Shown here: positions 10,569 to 21,785 of the stretch, in pieces
Layout: each line of letters opens with the position of its first letter
Numbering within the stretch: position 1 is the stretch's first letter
Position numbers and translations under genes: made by a program
Assembly (NCBI GenBank): GCA_964020975.1
Contig: OZ026628.1
Location: forward strand, 62,321,883 to 62,385,882
Origin: Hermodice carunculata
Lineage: Eukaryota; Annelida; Polychaeta; Eunicida; Amphinomidae
DNA: 64,000 nucleotides
Direction of reading: 5' to 3'
Notes under the pieces: generated by a model
Seen by the model: the letters and a program-made list of their open reading frames with translations, nothing else
Told to the model about the DNA's origin: nothing
Databases searched by the model: none

Positions 10569-13500
10569 TCAAAGATTGCCATGAATTAGACTAACCTGTT
10601 TAAAGTCTTTTGCATCCTTTAAGCTAATAATATGTGTTGCGAATAAAGTTCTTTGGCATAATACGCAGAAATCAAAATTTTCCTCCTGTTCACCGGAAGG
10701 GGGATACTCAGAATTGTTGCAGGACTCTCCTCTACAACCATCACAAGCTGCAACGCACTTCAGTCGACTCTTGAAACAAGAGCATCGGTCTGTGCCACAT
10801 ATGTTCTTTCCAGCTATTTTGCACTTACAACAAATAAGCTTTAATACATGTTCTGCAGCAACATCCATGTCTGTCATCACTCGGGAAAATATTCCATTTT
10901 CTGTTCTCCACCCCTTCTCCTGTTCCTTTAAATGTTTCTCATTCAGCGTTTCCCATCAAACAACTTGAAGATGGACACAAAGGCTATGGAGGTAAGCTGC
11001 ACACTCGGTTGGGAGTAGCCTTTGAGGTTCAATCCTTGATGCTATTGCTACCATTTTCATATATTTAGCATACCAAATTGCTGTGAGACATTTCCCATCT
11101 CCATAAAGAGTACAGAAAAGCCTTTACCCAGCATGTGCCACTTCTTCTGCAGAGGAATCCAAAGAACACAATACACATGCAAGTTTCTGTATCTGGAACC
11201 AGTCTGGGCTTTTAGCACCAAGGTTTTTCCATGGCTGAATGTTGCAGATGTGGCGTCACAACTACTCCATGCATGAATCAACACAATATGATTGCAAACA
11301 ACTTAACCAACTTGGTTATTTGCTTCCTTGATGCTATACATCTCTGACATGTTTACTTGAGTCCGTTTTCTCTCTTTTTGGATGAAAATGACAGCCATTT
11401 GTCCCCTCCAATGATGCAATATCATTATGATAATATCTATGTCTTCAGGCACAAACATAGCATATTGTCCATTCCTGGCATACTCCAGAGCTGTAGACAC
11501 AATGAGCATGTCAGCATCAGCGTCACTAAGTTTGACACCAAAATTATTGGAACGCAGATGACTGGAAAGAAAAATGAACTGTGTCTTGTTCCTGTCAGCC
11601 AAAAATGCATTTTGATCATTGTACTCTATTGATGTTTTGGATACAGTTATATCAGCAGACATTTTATGATATTGCCGATTGTGCCCATGGTCTTTAGTGG
11701 ACGGCCTTGTATACCCATCGAGTATTACACATCCAAGTCCATACTTTGGTTTGACTTATGAGACATAATGTTCAGCAACCTGCCCATAGGTGGTGGCATT
11801 CCTCCATCGCACCCTGTGGAGCAACCATGCACCATCAATCACTGGCATACAGCTTTGCACAAGATCAATGTCCATGACATGATTTTTCATATTTTTTTGT
11901 ATTGCAGGAGCCAAATTAGATTTTTCTCTTTTTCTCATTAAGTGCTCATGGAACAGTGGTGTTGGAATTACAGTCTTTCATATGCAAAATATGGCTCAAT
12001 GCTTTCTTCTTCTCTCTGGGCTAAAGCAGTGCATCGCAAGAATAAGATAGCTTGGTCAATATATTCATTTCTTGGGTCGATTTTTATACCAGGTTTCAAA
12101 TCCTGCAATGTACGCACTTGTTGGTACTGTTTTATTGATGCCTTCTGTACTGATTGGTTGTCCAATGTATGCTGAATGTCCATCCCAACTTCCTCTACTG
12201 CATCAGAATTTATACCATCGCCATCAGCAGCAGGCAGGCCAGTAGACAAAGAACGGAGATGTGGCAGATCAGTAGCAAATGGATCATGAAGATCAAAACC
12301 AAACTTTAATTTTTTTGTGTCTTTGAAGTGACAGTTTCTTCTTTAGGCGCTCATTTCCACATGTTGTTTACTCCTGGTATGTCTCTGCAGAGTAAGGGAA
12401 GTCGTAGAATAATGGATGGCAGCACACATGTGCATACTGTAAATCCACTGGTGTCGAACAATTTCTGTCATGCCACGACCACATGTCATTCCACCAGGAC
12501 TCTTGATGGACTGCATACGAAATTCTTCAATTACCCAATCTGACCATAGACCTGCCCATAATCGCTCCCTTCTTCACACTGTGTGGTGACCTCTGTGAAC
12601 AAATTGTTCATACAACCATGGGTGTGTTTTGTCAAGCTGTTGCATTAGTTGAAGGTAAAGTCTTGCACTTTTTGCATAATTGATGTGACCTGTTGCTGCA
12701 AAGAGCTTGAGCATTTTTTCGACAGCATGCAAATGACCTTCCCAATCAACAGTTCGTTCACTCATAATGACTTCCTTGGTGGTGCTATGTAATCTAGGTA
12801 TTGCAGCCATAGTTTAGATGTAAGTGACTGATTTTGCAAAGTCAGTTTCCTGAAGTTAGTGCCTGCATTCAGTGTTATCAATGTCCTTTGATTCTGTTAT
12901 GTCTTTCACTGGTATAGTGAGATCCATAACACCAAGCAGAAGCTTTTGTAAGGCAACTACATCTCTTTCAACAAGTGTACTGTGATTAGGAGCATCTGTT
13001 TCCATATTAGAGGATAGTTGTTGAGTCTGCTCAACCTGCTCTGTGCTGTTTCCAGTTCAATTTGTTTCGACTTATAGAGTAGAAATCATCTTTGCCATGA
13101 AAGCAGCCTCAACTAGGTAGTGACCACAAAGAGCTCTTGCAATTGCCATTCCTGTCATCAAATGGCTAACTACATGGTCTCCGTAAACTTGAGACAGTGC
13201 TTCTTTAAGACCCGATCCCCTCATCATGTGGCTAATGCTTCCACAAGCACTTCTAAAGCTTAGGTAACAACTTCTGTGGTATTAAGCATCTGCTGCAACA
13301 AGATCAATACAGCTTCTACGTGCGTTTTTACATCATTACCCCATTCATCCATTCGCATTTTACATTGGTACAGGATATTGTCTCTGATTGTAATTGTCCT
13401 TACTTCACACACAATATCTCTCTCTGGATGCTTCATATCAAAACTGGATTGTCTCCCACACAGAAAGCAATGTCTCTTCCAATCGAAACACTTAATACTA

Positions 13501-13852
13501 GAACGTAATTTTTTGGCTGTGGTGCATTGTTTGAATCTCCTGTTCTCCTAATGGCTTTCGAGGGTTGCTTTTCTGCATCACCGTGCACACTTATATCAAC
13601 TGTTGATGTGCACTCTGCCTTAAAGGAGAGATATTTGTTAAGTTCATCATCTCCTCTCAGTTCGGAATAACAGATCAGAGTTTTTAATCCTTTTTTCTCT
13701 ACCTTTACTTCATCACTAGCATCAAATGGCTTCCTGCATGTATCACATTGTTTGGGGTAGAATTCTTTCAACGATTCACCGTCATCGTGTGACTTATAAC
13801 CCTTCATGCTGCTACACATTGATCTCTGTAGTATACCATATTCCGGGGACAA
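10569..13852 (-). pseudogene. CXC-motif / PIN-like invertebrate repeat-gene family, broken copy 1
   Basis: Read on the minus strand, pieces in several frames follow one family order. First comes CDTCRKPF near 13.73 kb with LKTLICYSELRGDDELNKYL after it. Then FDWKRHCFLCGRQ near 13.46 kb, GHINYAKSARLYLQ near 12.67 kb, a CGRGMT segment near 12.47 kb and DGAWLLHRVRW near 11.83 kb. A GYTRPSTKDH segment lies near 11.69 kb, and the acidic pair DADADMLIV (about 11.51 kb) and PEDIDIIIMI (about 11.43 kb) follows. HAWSSCDATSA lies near 11.26 kb, and a Cys-rich tail at 10.67-10.83 kb contains CSCFKSRLKC and CRGESCNN. I recall long uncharacterised invertebrate proteins with this order, some labelled tesmin/TSO1-like CXC. 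The acidic pair suits a PIN/FEN-like nuclease fold, which is inference. Several frame breaks are visible, so this copy is probably dead. It may be a transposon gene, since a second copy sits inside an inverted-repeat segment at 41.7-47.35 kb. Confidence 0.7.
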
Positions 13853-14229
13853 AGATCATAGATCCTCAATTAGTGTCTGATTTTCAGAGGCTGTACTGCT
13901 AACTAAGTCGACTTACATGTCCTATAAACATTACACCATCCTCACCATCACCAATGATTTCAGCGGGAATTACTCTAAACTGTCCTTTGTTAGACCCATC
14001 ATCACTATTGGCTTAATCAGCATCCGTGCCAGCTACATTTTCCAAGAAATAAACCAGCTACAAATAGCTAGATATGGAGTCAGCAAAAAATATCCAGTTT
14101 TACTCTCAGTTTCAATTTCTGGAAAATCAGGTTAAACTTCAGTTACTACAATGGTGGGGAATTTTAACTCTCATATTTGATTATGTAATGTGATTTCACA
14201 ACTGGTGATACACAACTTAATAATTTGTG

Positions 14230-14233
<4 letters not shown>

Positions 14234-14307
<74 letters not shown>

Positions 14308-14346
14308 TGTGTATATATGAATGCATATATATATATATATATATAC
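14234..14346 (+). repeat. (AT)n microsatellite, interrupted
   Basis: Two AT runs (about 14234-14301 and 14326-14346) separated by a short AT-rich bridge. The IYIYIY frame over it is an artefact. Confidence 0.97.
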
Positions 14347-14536
14347 ATATATGTTTATCATGTGTATGTATTTGTGTTTGTGCAAGATTATGATAAATTT
14401 GATGATGGCGCTTATACCTAAGGTTCAGTCATTATGGGTAGGAAAATAAACAGTTTCCGTTTATATATCAATATACTTTTATTTGTTGATGGGTATTTGT
14501 GCTAAGATGCTAAAATAATTATTGCTTTGTCCAAGT

Positions 14537-14959
14537 TTATTCATTTAACATTTCGAATTTCACAGCTGATGCCTTTCTTGGACTCAAACTTTTTAAAAAA
14601 GCAGTACATTTCTTCTCAATTTTTGTAGAAAAAAAATTGGTACGATCCGAGGTGGGTGATTCAATTTGGATGTCATTATGTATTTTGTATGTTAAATAGG
14701 TTGATGCAGTGTTTGTAGCAATGATTGACCAAAAATCCAATTTTTCTGCGTTAGGTATTACAGCATTGAGAATGTGGTATCTTTCATGCCAACATTCACA
14801 AAACTGGAGTATTTTAGCCAATTTTAAAGCTTTTATGACATGAAATTTAATTGAAGCATTCCTTGTTAAGATAAATTGCCATTTGTGAGTTTTCTTTGCC
14901 CTGTTGTCAGAGCTGCAGAAACTCTGACAGCATGTAAAAAGGCTGAAATTCACATACAT
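14537..14959 (-). CDS. Unrecognised 140-codon open frame
   Basis: It starts with ATG at 14959 and runs to a stop at 14537. The composition looks protein-like (Lys/Asn/Ile-rich, with a CECWHERYHILN segment) rather than microsatellite-derived. No domain, signal peptide or membrane segment is recognised. It lies just past the N-terminal end of the CXC-family relic on the same strand and upstream of a cluster of short ATCCTAC repeats, so it may belong to another decayed mobile element. Confidence 0.25.
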   Translation of the reverse strand: MYVNFSLFTCCQSFCSSDNRAKKTHKWQFILTRNASIKFHVIKALKLAKILQFCECWHERYHILNAVIPNAEKLDFWSIIATNTASTYLTYKIHNDIQIESPTSDRTNFFSTKIEKKCTAFLKSLSPRKASAVKFEMLNE

Positions 14960-14984
14960 TTTTGTTACTTTTTATGAACTAGAG

Positions 14985-15082
14985 GCAAAAATCCTACAAA
15001 TTTGAGTATTTTCACTCATAATCCTACTAAATCCTACAATTATTCCCAATTCCTACAAACGTAGGAAAATCCTACTTGTTAG
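14985..15082 (+). repeat. Cluster of ATCCTAC/ATTCCTAC heptamers
   Basis: Five copies of (A/T)TCCTAC and one reverse-complement GTAGGA lie within about 95 bases (around 14990, 15021, 15031, 15052, 15062 and 15073). Clustered short motifs of this kind are typical of the subterminal regions of some DNA transposons. No matching terminus was located. Confidence 0.6.
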
Positions 15083-15479
15083 AAACAGTGTTGAATATAT
15101 CTTTGGTCCAAATTTTTACAACTGATTAAATCTTGGTAGAATGAAAATGGGAATAGTTATAGACCCGACCCCCAAACTTACGGTTTAACTTGTCACCCCA
15201 AAAACACTTATATGCCACTAATTTGAAAACTTAGTAATTTAGTAAACTGATAAATATTTTGCCCAGGAGGGATCGATGGGGATTTTCAGTATGTGATTCT
15301 ATATATATTTCTGTGTCCAAAACAATAAAAATAATTTGTGTGCTAATTTTTTCCCACAAAAGACCAATATTGAGGTCCTGCTCCTGGACTACTTGAAGGT
15401 TTCGGATAAAAAGATTTACACCAGAAAATTGTTAATCAGGAACAATCAAATAAATTACTTTCGAACAGATACTGTGGTT

Positions 15480-16795
15480 TCTGTTGTAACTTCTGAATAA
15501 TGCTCAATGTGTGAATACGTACACATAGACACAACAATACATGGTATTCTAAGCAGTGGCTTGAGCTGCAGTAGCAACCAATTGAAGTCAGTTAATGTGT
15601 GTATATGTGGTCACATACACTACAATACATAACTTTCAAACTGTGACTTTGGCTGCAGGGGAGGCAACCCATTATGGTTACATAATGTGTGCATGTGTAA
15701 TTGCACACTGGAATGCATGGCATTCAAAACAGTGACTGTGGCTGTAGTAGTGACCTATAGAAGTTAAATAACGTTCGCTTTAGTGCTCACACACACTGCT
15801 ATACATGACCTTAAAAGGGTTACTCTGGCTGCCACGCCAACCAAGACTACAATACATATACTTTCCACACTGTATTCTGGTTACAGTGCAACCCATGAAA
15901 GTTACTGTATGTGTACATGTATTCATGCACATTTCAATACATTAAACAGTATGGTGATGATCAGCCAAAGACAATCCAAGGTGGGTATGTCTACCCATAC
16001 ACACTACAATACATGAAATTTCAATACAGTGACTTTGACTGCACTGGCAACCCGTTCAAGGTATACAATGTGTGCATGTACACATACACACACTGGAATA
16101 CTTGATGTTAAAAAAAAAAATTCTGGCTGCCAAAGCAACCAACACTACAATACAAATACCTCTCACATGGTATTCTGGTTGCAGTGCAGCACAATGAAAA
16201 ATATTACTTAATGTGTGCATATGTGCTCTCTCACACTATACAACATAATATTTCAACAGTGACTTTGGCTGCAACAACAACTCATTCAAGTAAGTTACAT
16301 AATGTGTGCCTGTGTACTTACACACACCGCAACACTCATATTCAAAACAGTGACTTTGGCTTCAGTGGCAACCTATAGAAGTTACTTAATATGTGCATTC
16401 GTACTGACATACACTGCACTCAAAACAGTGACTTTGGCTCCAGTGGCAAACCACTCAAGTTTCTCAATGTGTGCAGGTGTACTCACACACTGCAGTAAAT
16501 GGCATTCAAAAAGTTCCTTTGGCTGAGGTAGCAACCAACACTACAATACATTTACCTTCCACACAGTATTTTCATTGCAGTGACACCCATAAAGGTTACT
16601 CAACGTGTGCATGTGTACTCATGCACATTTCAATACAGGTACACTACCATCACTCTGGTGATGATCAGGCAAAGATAATCCAAGTTGTGTATGTGTACAT
16701 GCACACACTACATTACATAACATTTCAATAGTGACTTTGGCTGCAGTGGCTACCCATGAAAGTTACTGAATGTGTTCATGTGTATAACATAGATA
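15480..16795 (+). repeat. Satellite array, about 80-100 bp unit, about 15 units
   Basis: Each unit carries a CAGTGACTTTGGCTGCAGTGGCAACC-like head in diverged form, then GTTAC-AATGTGTGCATGTGTACT, then CACACACTACAATACAT. At least two unit types exist. One variant (CAACCAACACTACAATAC followed by CTTCCACACxGTATTCTGGTTGCAG) recurs at about 15832, 16136 and 16531. A longer composite of about 230 bp with a GTGATGATCAG(C/G)CAAAGA insert recurs at 15.82 and 16.52 kb, so there is higher-order repetition. Open frames over it are repeat-derived. Confidence 0.9.
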
Positions 16796-17142
16796 TTATG
16801 ACAAGCAAGGGCAAGATGGGACCTGCTGACCAACTACCAGTGGGACATCTTCCAAGCCAAGTCATGACAGGAGCTCCTGATCAACTACCCATAGGATGTC
16901 TTCCAGACTATGGTATGATGGGGACTGATGGCCAACTACCAGTGACACATGTACCAGGCCAGGACATAATGGGAGCTGCTGACCAACTACAAGTGGCACC
17001 TCTTCCGAGCCAGAACATGATTAGAGCTCCTGACCAATTGCCCATGCCATGTCTTCCAGGCCAGGACAGGTTGGGTGCTGCTGTACTGCAAACAAGAGCA
17101 TCATGTAGTCACTGCTGTATAACCCATGGTATTAGGCAATGA
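16756..17142 (+). CDS. Open frame over a 51-bp minisatellite (17-residue peptide repeat)
   Basis: The frame holds five to six units of 17 residues with consensus close to DQLPVGHLPSQDMMGAA. The GAC/GAT/GGC codon that opens each unit recurs exactly every 51 bases (16828, 16879, 16930 and onward). The frame survives all units despite substitutions, so it might be coding. A 51-bp period automatically preserves frame, however, and there is no promoter or known domain. It abuts the satellite upstream and the retroelement relic downstream. Confidence 0.3.
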   Translation: MKVTECVHVYNIDIMTSKGKMGPADQLPVGHLPSQVMTGAPDQLPIGCLPDYGMMGTDGQLPVTHVPGQDIMGAADQLQVAPLPSQNMIRAPDQLPMPCLPGQDRLGAAVLQTRASCSHCCITHGIRQ

Positions 17143-20100
17143 TGTTAGTCTCATCACTGTCCCTCACCATTCCACTTCAACTAGCAGTTGGGCTGGATGG
17201 AGTAGAGCTTGTAACTCCTGGCGATGCTTATATCTTTTAACCATTCAATAACTTTCTGAATGTAAACCAGTGGTCCTTATTTTATATATTCCAAGTCTAC
17301 ACATTCCCTGGTATAGTTTGGACTAGAAATCCCTTCCTTGGTCAAAATGTAGAATTCTAGGTGTCCCTACTTTACATACAATCTCTTCTGCAAAGGCTAT
17401 GGCCACTCTTTCTGTTGTCTGGTCAGGCACTGCTATTGTTTCAATGTATTTGGTAAAATGTTCACACACCACCATTGCATATCTGTTTCTATGGTAAGTT
17501 AATGGTAAAGTGCTAAGGATGTTTGCAGGCATTTTTTCCATTGGCTGTCCTACTATTGTGTAAGAGGTGCCTTTTGTTTCTTTGAAAGTGTTTTACTAGC
17601 AGCACATTGGTCACAGTGTTTGCAGTAGCTTTGGGCATCCTCTATGTAGCCTGGTCCAAAATAATGCTGTGTAACCCTGTTGATTGTTCTATCACAGCCC
17701 AGATATCTTGCTGTTCTTGTGACATGACACTTCTACAGAACTTCTTTTTTATGTTTCACTACTGGCATCATTAAACTGGAAGTCTCCAGAACCATCTACC
17801 TTTTGACAATATCTATGAAGCATGCTACCACAAATTTTGAGATGATACCATTGTCGCCATAAGATCTGTGACTTTCTACATAGTTGAGAAACTTCATCCC
17901 ATGCACCACAAGGTTGATCTCCTATGTTCATATTGAATATTGGTCTTATATCCTCATCAGCCAGTTGTGTGTTCTGAGTTCATTAGGTTTCTATTCAGCT
18001 AACAAGCCATCATTCTCTTTGAGCTCTTCTGAAGAACAATTTTGGGCTTGTCTTGTTATAACCCTAATGCAATGAAGATATGTACTTAACTGTATTTCAT
18101 CTTCTCTCCCACATTGTTGACATGAAATTTTGGATACTACATCAATTTTTGTATGCCTTTTCCCTGCAGGATGGATTTGTTTGAAGATCATACTTTCCAA
18201 GTCTTTATAACCACCTTGCCATCTGTTGTTCCAGGTCTTTCAGTTTGTAAATCCAACTTACTGCTAAGTTGTCTAAATGTACCACAACTGGTCTCCCATA
18301 CACATAATGTCAAAGTGTTTCTCTGCCTAAACAACTGCCAGTAATCCTTTTCTTGGGAGTTTTGATAGAGTTTTACTCATATATGCTACAATTTTTTTAT
18401 GTCAATCTTGTGCCTTTCAAAGAATGGCACCAGGGCTCAAATCACCTGCATCAGTGCTCCCCCCCCCAAAAAAAATGCCATCTGGCACTGGATAGGATAA
18501 AATGGGTGTTGTGGTGATAGCTTCCTTATGTTCCTTAAATGCCACTCCTCATTGCTTGAAATAGGAATCCTCCTCAGTAAGCTGATGGAATGGTGTTGCA
18601 ATATCAGCAAAGCCATTACCAAACCTATGGCACTATGAGCAAAGACCAATAAAATTGCACACCTGCTTCTTGGAAATTGGCATTAGCCAGTTTTTAACAG
18701 CTTCCACTTTTGAATGATCAGTTTTTATTGCATATCCATAAAATATGTGTCCCTTAAATTGAACTTCTGTTTCAAAGAAATCACACTACACACATTTCAA
18801 TCACAAATCCTGCCCTCCTCAGGGGCTGAAGGACATTCTGAAGTCTTGTCATGTAAATGTTTACTGATGGACAAATGCAATAATATCATCTAGATATACA
18901 AGGCAGTCTTCCTATTTTTGGCCAGCCAGTACTCGCTTCACTAAACATTAAAAGTAGCTGGAATGTTTGATATTACAAAATATATCAATTTGAAGTGATA
19001 TAAATCATGCCTTGTCCTGGATTCAGGCTTCTTTGCTTTTGATGCATCCATCTCTACCTGTTGATAGCCACTACACATATCCATGACACAGTAATAACAG
19101 AAACTAGCTAAAGTGACAAGGCACTCATCCATCCTAGGTAAGGAGCAGGCGTTTTTGATTTTTACCTATTGAGTTTGTGCTAATCAACACAGAGTCCAAT
19201 TGTGCCATTTGTATTTTTCACAAGCACTGGTAGTGATGACCTTGCAATATCTGATGGTTCAATAGTTTTTCTCTTGAGATGTTTCTGGACATTTTCCTTA
19301 CCAAAGCTCTTGCGAATAGGTTGATGTCTTGGATGTTGTTAAATGGGTTTTGCATTTCCAGTATTAATCTGATGCTGGACCCAATTTATTTCATCCAGGT
19401 CTTTTTTATTCATTGCAAAAGCATGCTGATATGCTACTACCATCACTGGTAATGGCTTCTTCTCCTCTTCACTTAATATCTAGGACCTTTTGTCCATAAA
19501 TCTTTCAAACGGGGTGGATGTTGAACTTTACTTCTCTTTCTGTATTTACGCTAGTAGCTCTTACCCAACATTTGTCTGTTGATTCTGTTATTTGTGAATC
19601 AGTGGGTATAGTGTATTGTTCTAATGTTGCCCATTTCACAAGGGAAACATTATCTTCACCACAGATAAGGACTTTCACCATGGGTCTGTCCTCATGCAAA
19701 CTTACTGCACCATCAGCATCAAATGTATTTTATACTGTAGTAGATCTCATCATGATTTCACAAAGCCTGATTCTTCCAAGTGTCCTGCTTTTGGAATCAT
19801 TACAGGTACAAATGCTTCACAACCAGGTGGCATCTTGGTAGATGTAGACATTTCAATCCTAAAACACATAACTTCAGTTTCACCAATTCAGCATGGAATT
19901 TTTTCATCTTGGATTTTTCAACGATAGTTGCCTCATATTTACATGACATTTCTATTTCAAGAAGAAATATGATCCTAATTTCCCATTATATTTCATTTTT
20001 CCACAACCATATTCTATTCAATTTTTTTTCCCAGCTGTGTATTCACCTTTATTCTGGCTTTGGTTTTCATGATGTTCCCCTATACATCACAATTTTTATT

Positions 20101-20647
20101 GGCTTCCTCTAAAACTGGCTGCAGCTGGAAGTCATTTTTTATGTTGTGATACATAGTGTTGGCTATCAAAGTAACAGCAGACCCTGTATCTAGAAGAAAT
20201 TGTTTAGGCTTGTTGCCTGTTTGTCCCAATATATAGGCATTTGCTAATAAATTCTCTGTCTTCATTCCCAAGTCACCCATTTGTTGCTACTAATAAATCA
20301 GGGGTGTTTATTGATTCATCATGTGTTTCTCCTTTGTCATTGTAGAGCTTCAAGATAATGAAATTATCTTCCATTGGAACCAATTTTAGATCATCTATCA
20401 GTTCCAGGTCACCTTAACCCTTAAACGTTCAGACCAGTCGTTAAAGACCGGTAATCACGTGATTTTATGCCGGGCTCACACTAGCTTAGCCTTACTTGTG
20501 TGAACAACTCATAAATCATAATCAAACTATACACATACAGCTGTTGTGTTTCCCCAAAGAAGCATGTTGATCTATTTATGTTTTCCACTCCCTCTAGCGT
20601 CTCTGCTTGTCATTAAGGGGGTTCCCCGGTGATTCCCTTGACGTGCA

Positions 20648-20807
20648 TGACGTCACAAAGAGGGCAGCATCCACCACCAATTCAGCTGCAGGTTTCCGGA
20701 AAGTATATAAAAGTGCCGAGGCTATTTACCTTAGTCAGGAGTGGGCAGGGAGGGATTATGTAGAGGAGGGGGACAGTGAAGTGGATGTTTGGTGTGAGGA
20801 TGTAAGT
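20648..20807 (+). promoter_or_regulatory. CRE + TATA promoter-like block with splice donor
   Basis: A perfect CRE palindrome TGACGTCA (20648-20655) lies about 50 bases upstream of a TATA box TATATAAAAG (20704-20713). A strong donor, GTAAGT at 20802-20807, follows about 95 bases further on, after an acidic frame (EEGDSEVDVWCED). This fits the promoter and first exon of a former transposase gene kept by a deletion derivative. The acidic N-terminus is common in piggyBac transposases, but this link is inference. Confidence 0.5.
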
Positions 20808-21348
20808 ATTTTGTTTATAATGAGGCTGGAGCCCACAGAATTCAAGCGTATCAACAGACCATGTGGTTTTGCAGTGGGTGTCATTGGCTATGGCATAGCC
20901 AGTCACTGAGTCAGTCATTCAGCTCGTTGCAGCTGATCACTTACACAATCACTGAGTCATGTAATGCCTGCTTTTCCCAAGTATCCCCTAATATGTTTCC
21001 CTCTCAAACCTGTGTTTATCAATTAACTTTATGAACAAGACCTTTTGCCTTGGCTCAGTTATGGAACCTTGCATTCAAACCTAAACAGTTTCTCTGCATG
21101 CACTCAATTTACATGGAGGGGGGGGGGGGGGGAGGAGGAGCGTGGTTGCAGATACATGATAAATATTGTTGTCAGTCTCAAAGACTGTGATAGGCAGCCA
21201 CTAGGGAGGGCCAACTTTGCCTTTTGCAATGGAATTGATGACTCTATAATTGCATGTACACTGTATACATGCATGGTGTCATCCACATTTGCAATCTACA
21301 TATCAGTATAAGGCCTGGCACATAGGATTGTGGATCCAATCAAGCTTT

Positions 21349-21362
21349 GTTTCCATGGCAAC
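21349..21362 (+). promoter_or_regulatory. RFX X-box-like motif 1
   Basis: GTTTCCATGGCAAC fits the RFX/DAF-19 X-box pattern RYYNYYATRRNRAC and is nearly palindromic. It lies in the right half of the piggyBac-type element. Confidence 0.55.
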
Positions 21363-21583
21363 ATATTAAAAAGGTGGGAAACCGCAAATTTTCCATAAAA
21401 ATACTGCAGTGTTGTTTTATTTCAGTCATCTTATTACATAATATTGAACCTGGAACATAATCTATGAATAGTTATGGTGACTAATTTTGTTATGCAAAGT
21501 AACTGCCTGTTACCGGGTTCTGCAGACTTGTGTAAAAATGCAGTTTTTCTGGTTTTTAGCCAAGTTTAAGCAATATTGTATTA

Positions 21584-21597
21584 GTTGCTATGGAAAC
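21584..21597 (+). promoter_or_regulatory. RFX X-box-like motif 2
   Basis: GTTGCTATGGAAAC fits the X-box pattern. It lies 235 bases from the first site in the same element. Confidence 0.5.
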
Positions 21598-21771
21598 AGG
21601 TCAGGTTATCTATGTTTTATTTTCAAAGTTTACTGAAAGTTTATTTCTCTAGTTATCCAAATACCATAAAAATATGGAGAAAAGGGTGCTTCACATGAAA
21701 TGAGAAGATACTTTGTTCTTTTATTTAGCAGATTTTAATTGATTTTTTGCCATTTGTTAGCGATTTAAATG

Positions 21772-21785
21772 GTTGCCATAGCAAC
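21772..21785 (+). promoter_or_regulatory. RFX X-box-like motif 3
   Basis: GTTGCCATAGCAAC fits the X-box pattern almost ideally. It lies about 175 bases inside the right end of the piggyBac-type element. Confidence 0.55.

Noticed and set aside
15086-15095. CAGTGTTGAA as a hAT-type terminus next to the ATCCTAC cluster
   Set aside because: The ten bases resemble some hAT ends, but the orientation points away from the motif cluster and no partner end or 8-bp duplication was seen.
15480-16795. Could the regular array be a CRISPR-like locus?
   Set aside because: Units are about 90 bp, diverged and without short identical repeats separated by unique spacers, and the context is eukaryotic. It is a satellite.
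17160-17320. Possible terminal repeat of the Ty3/gypsy relic
   Set aside because: I compared it by eye with sequence beyond 23.06 kb and found no direct repeat, so no LTR is claimed.
20607-20909. 101-codon plus-strand frame inside the piggyBac-type element as a full transposase
   Set aside because: Too short and without the catalytic Asp region. Only a possible acidic first exon is supported.
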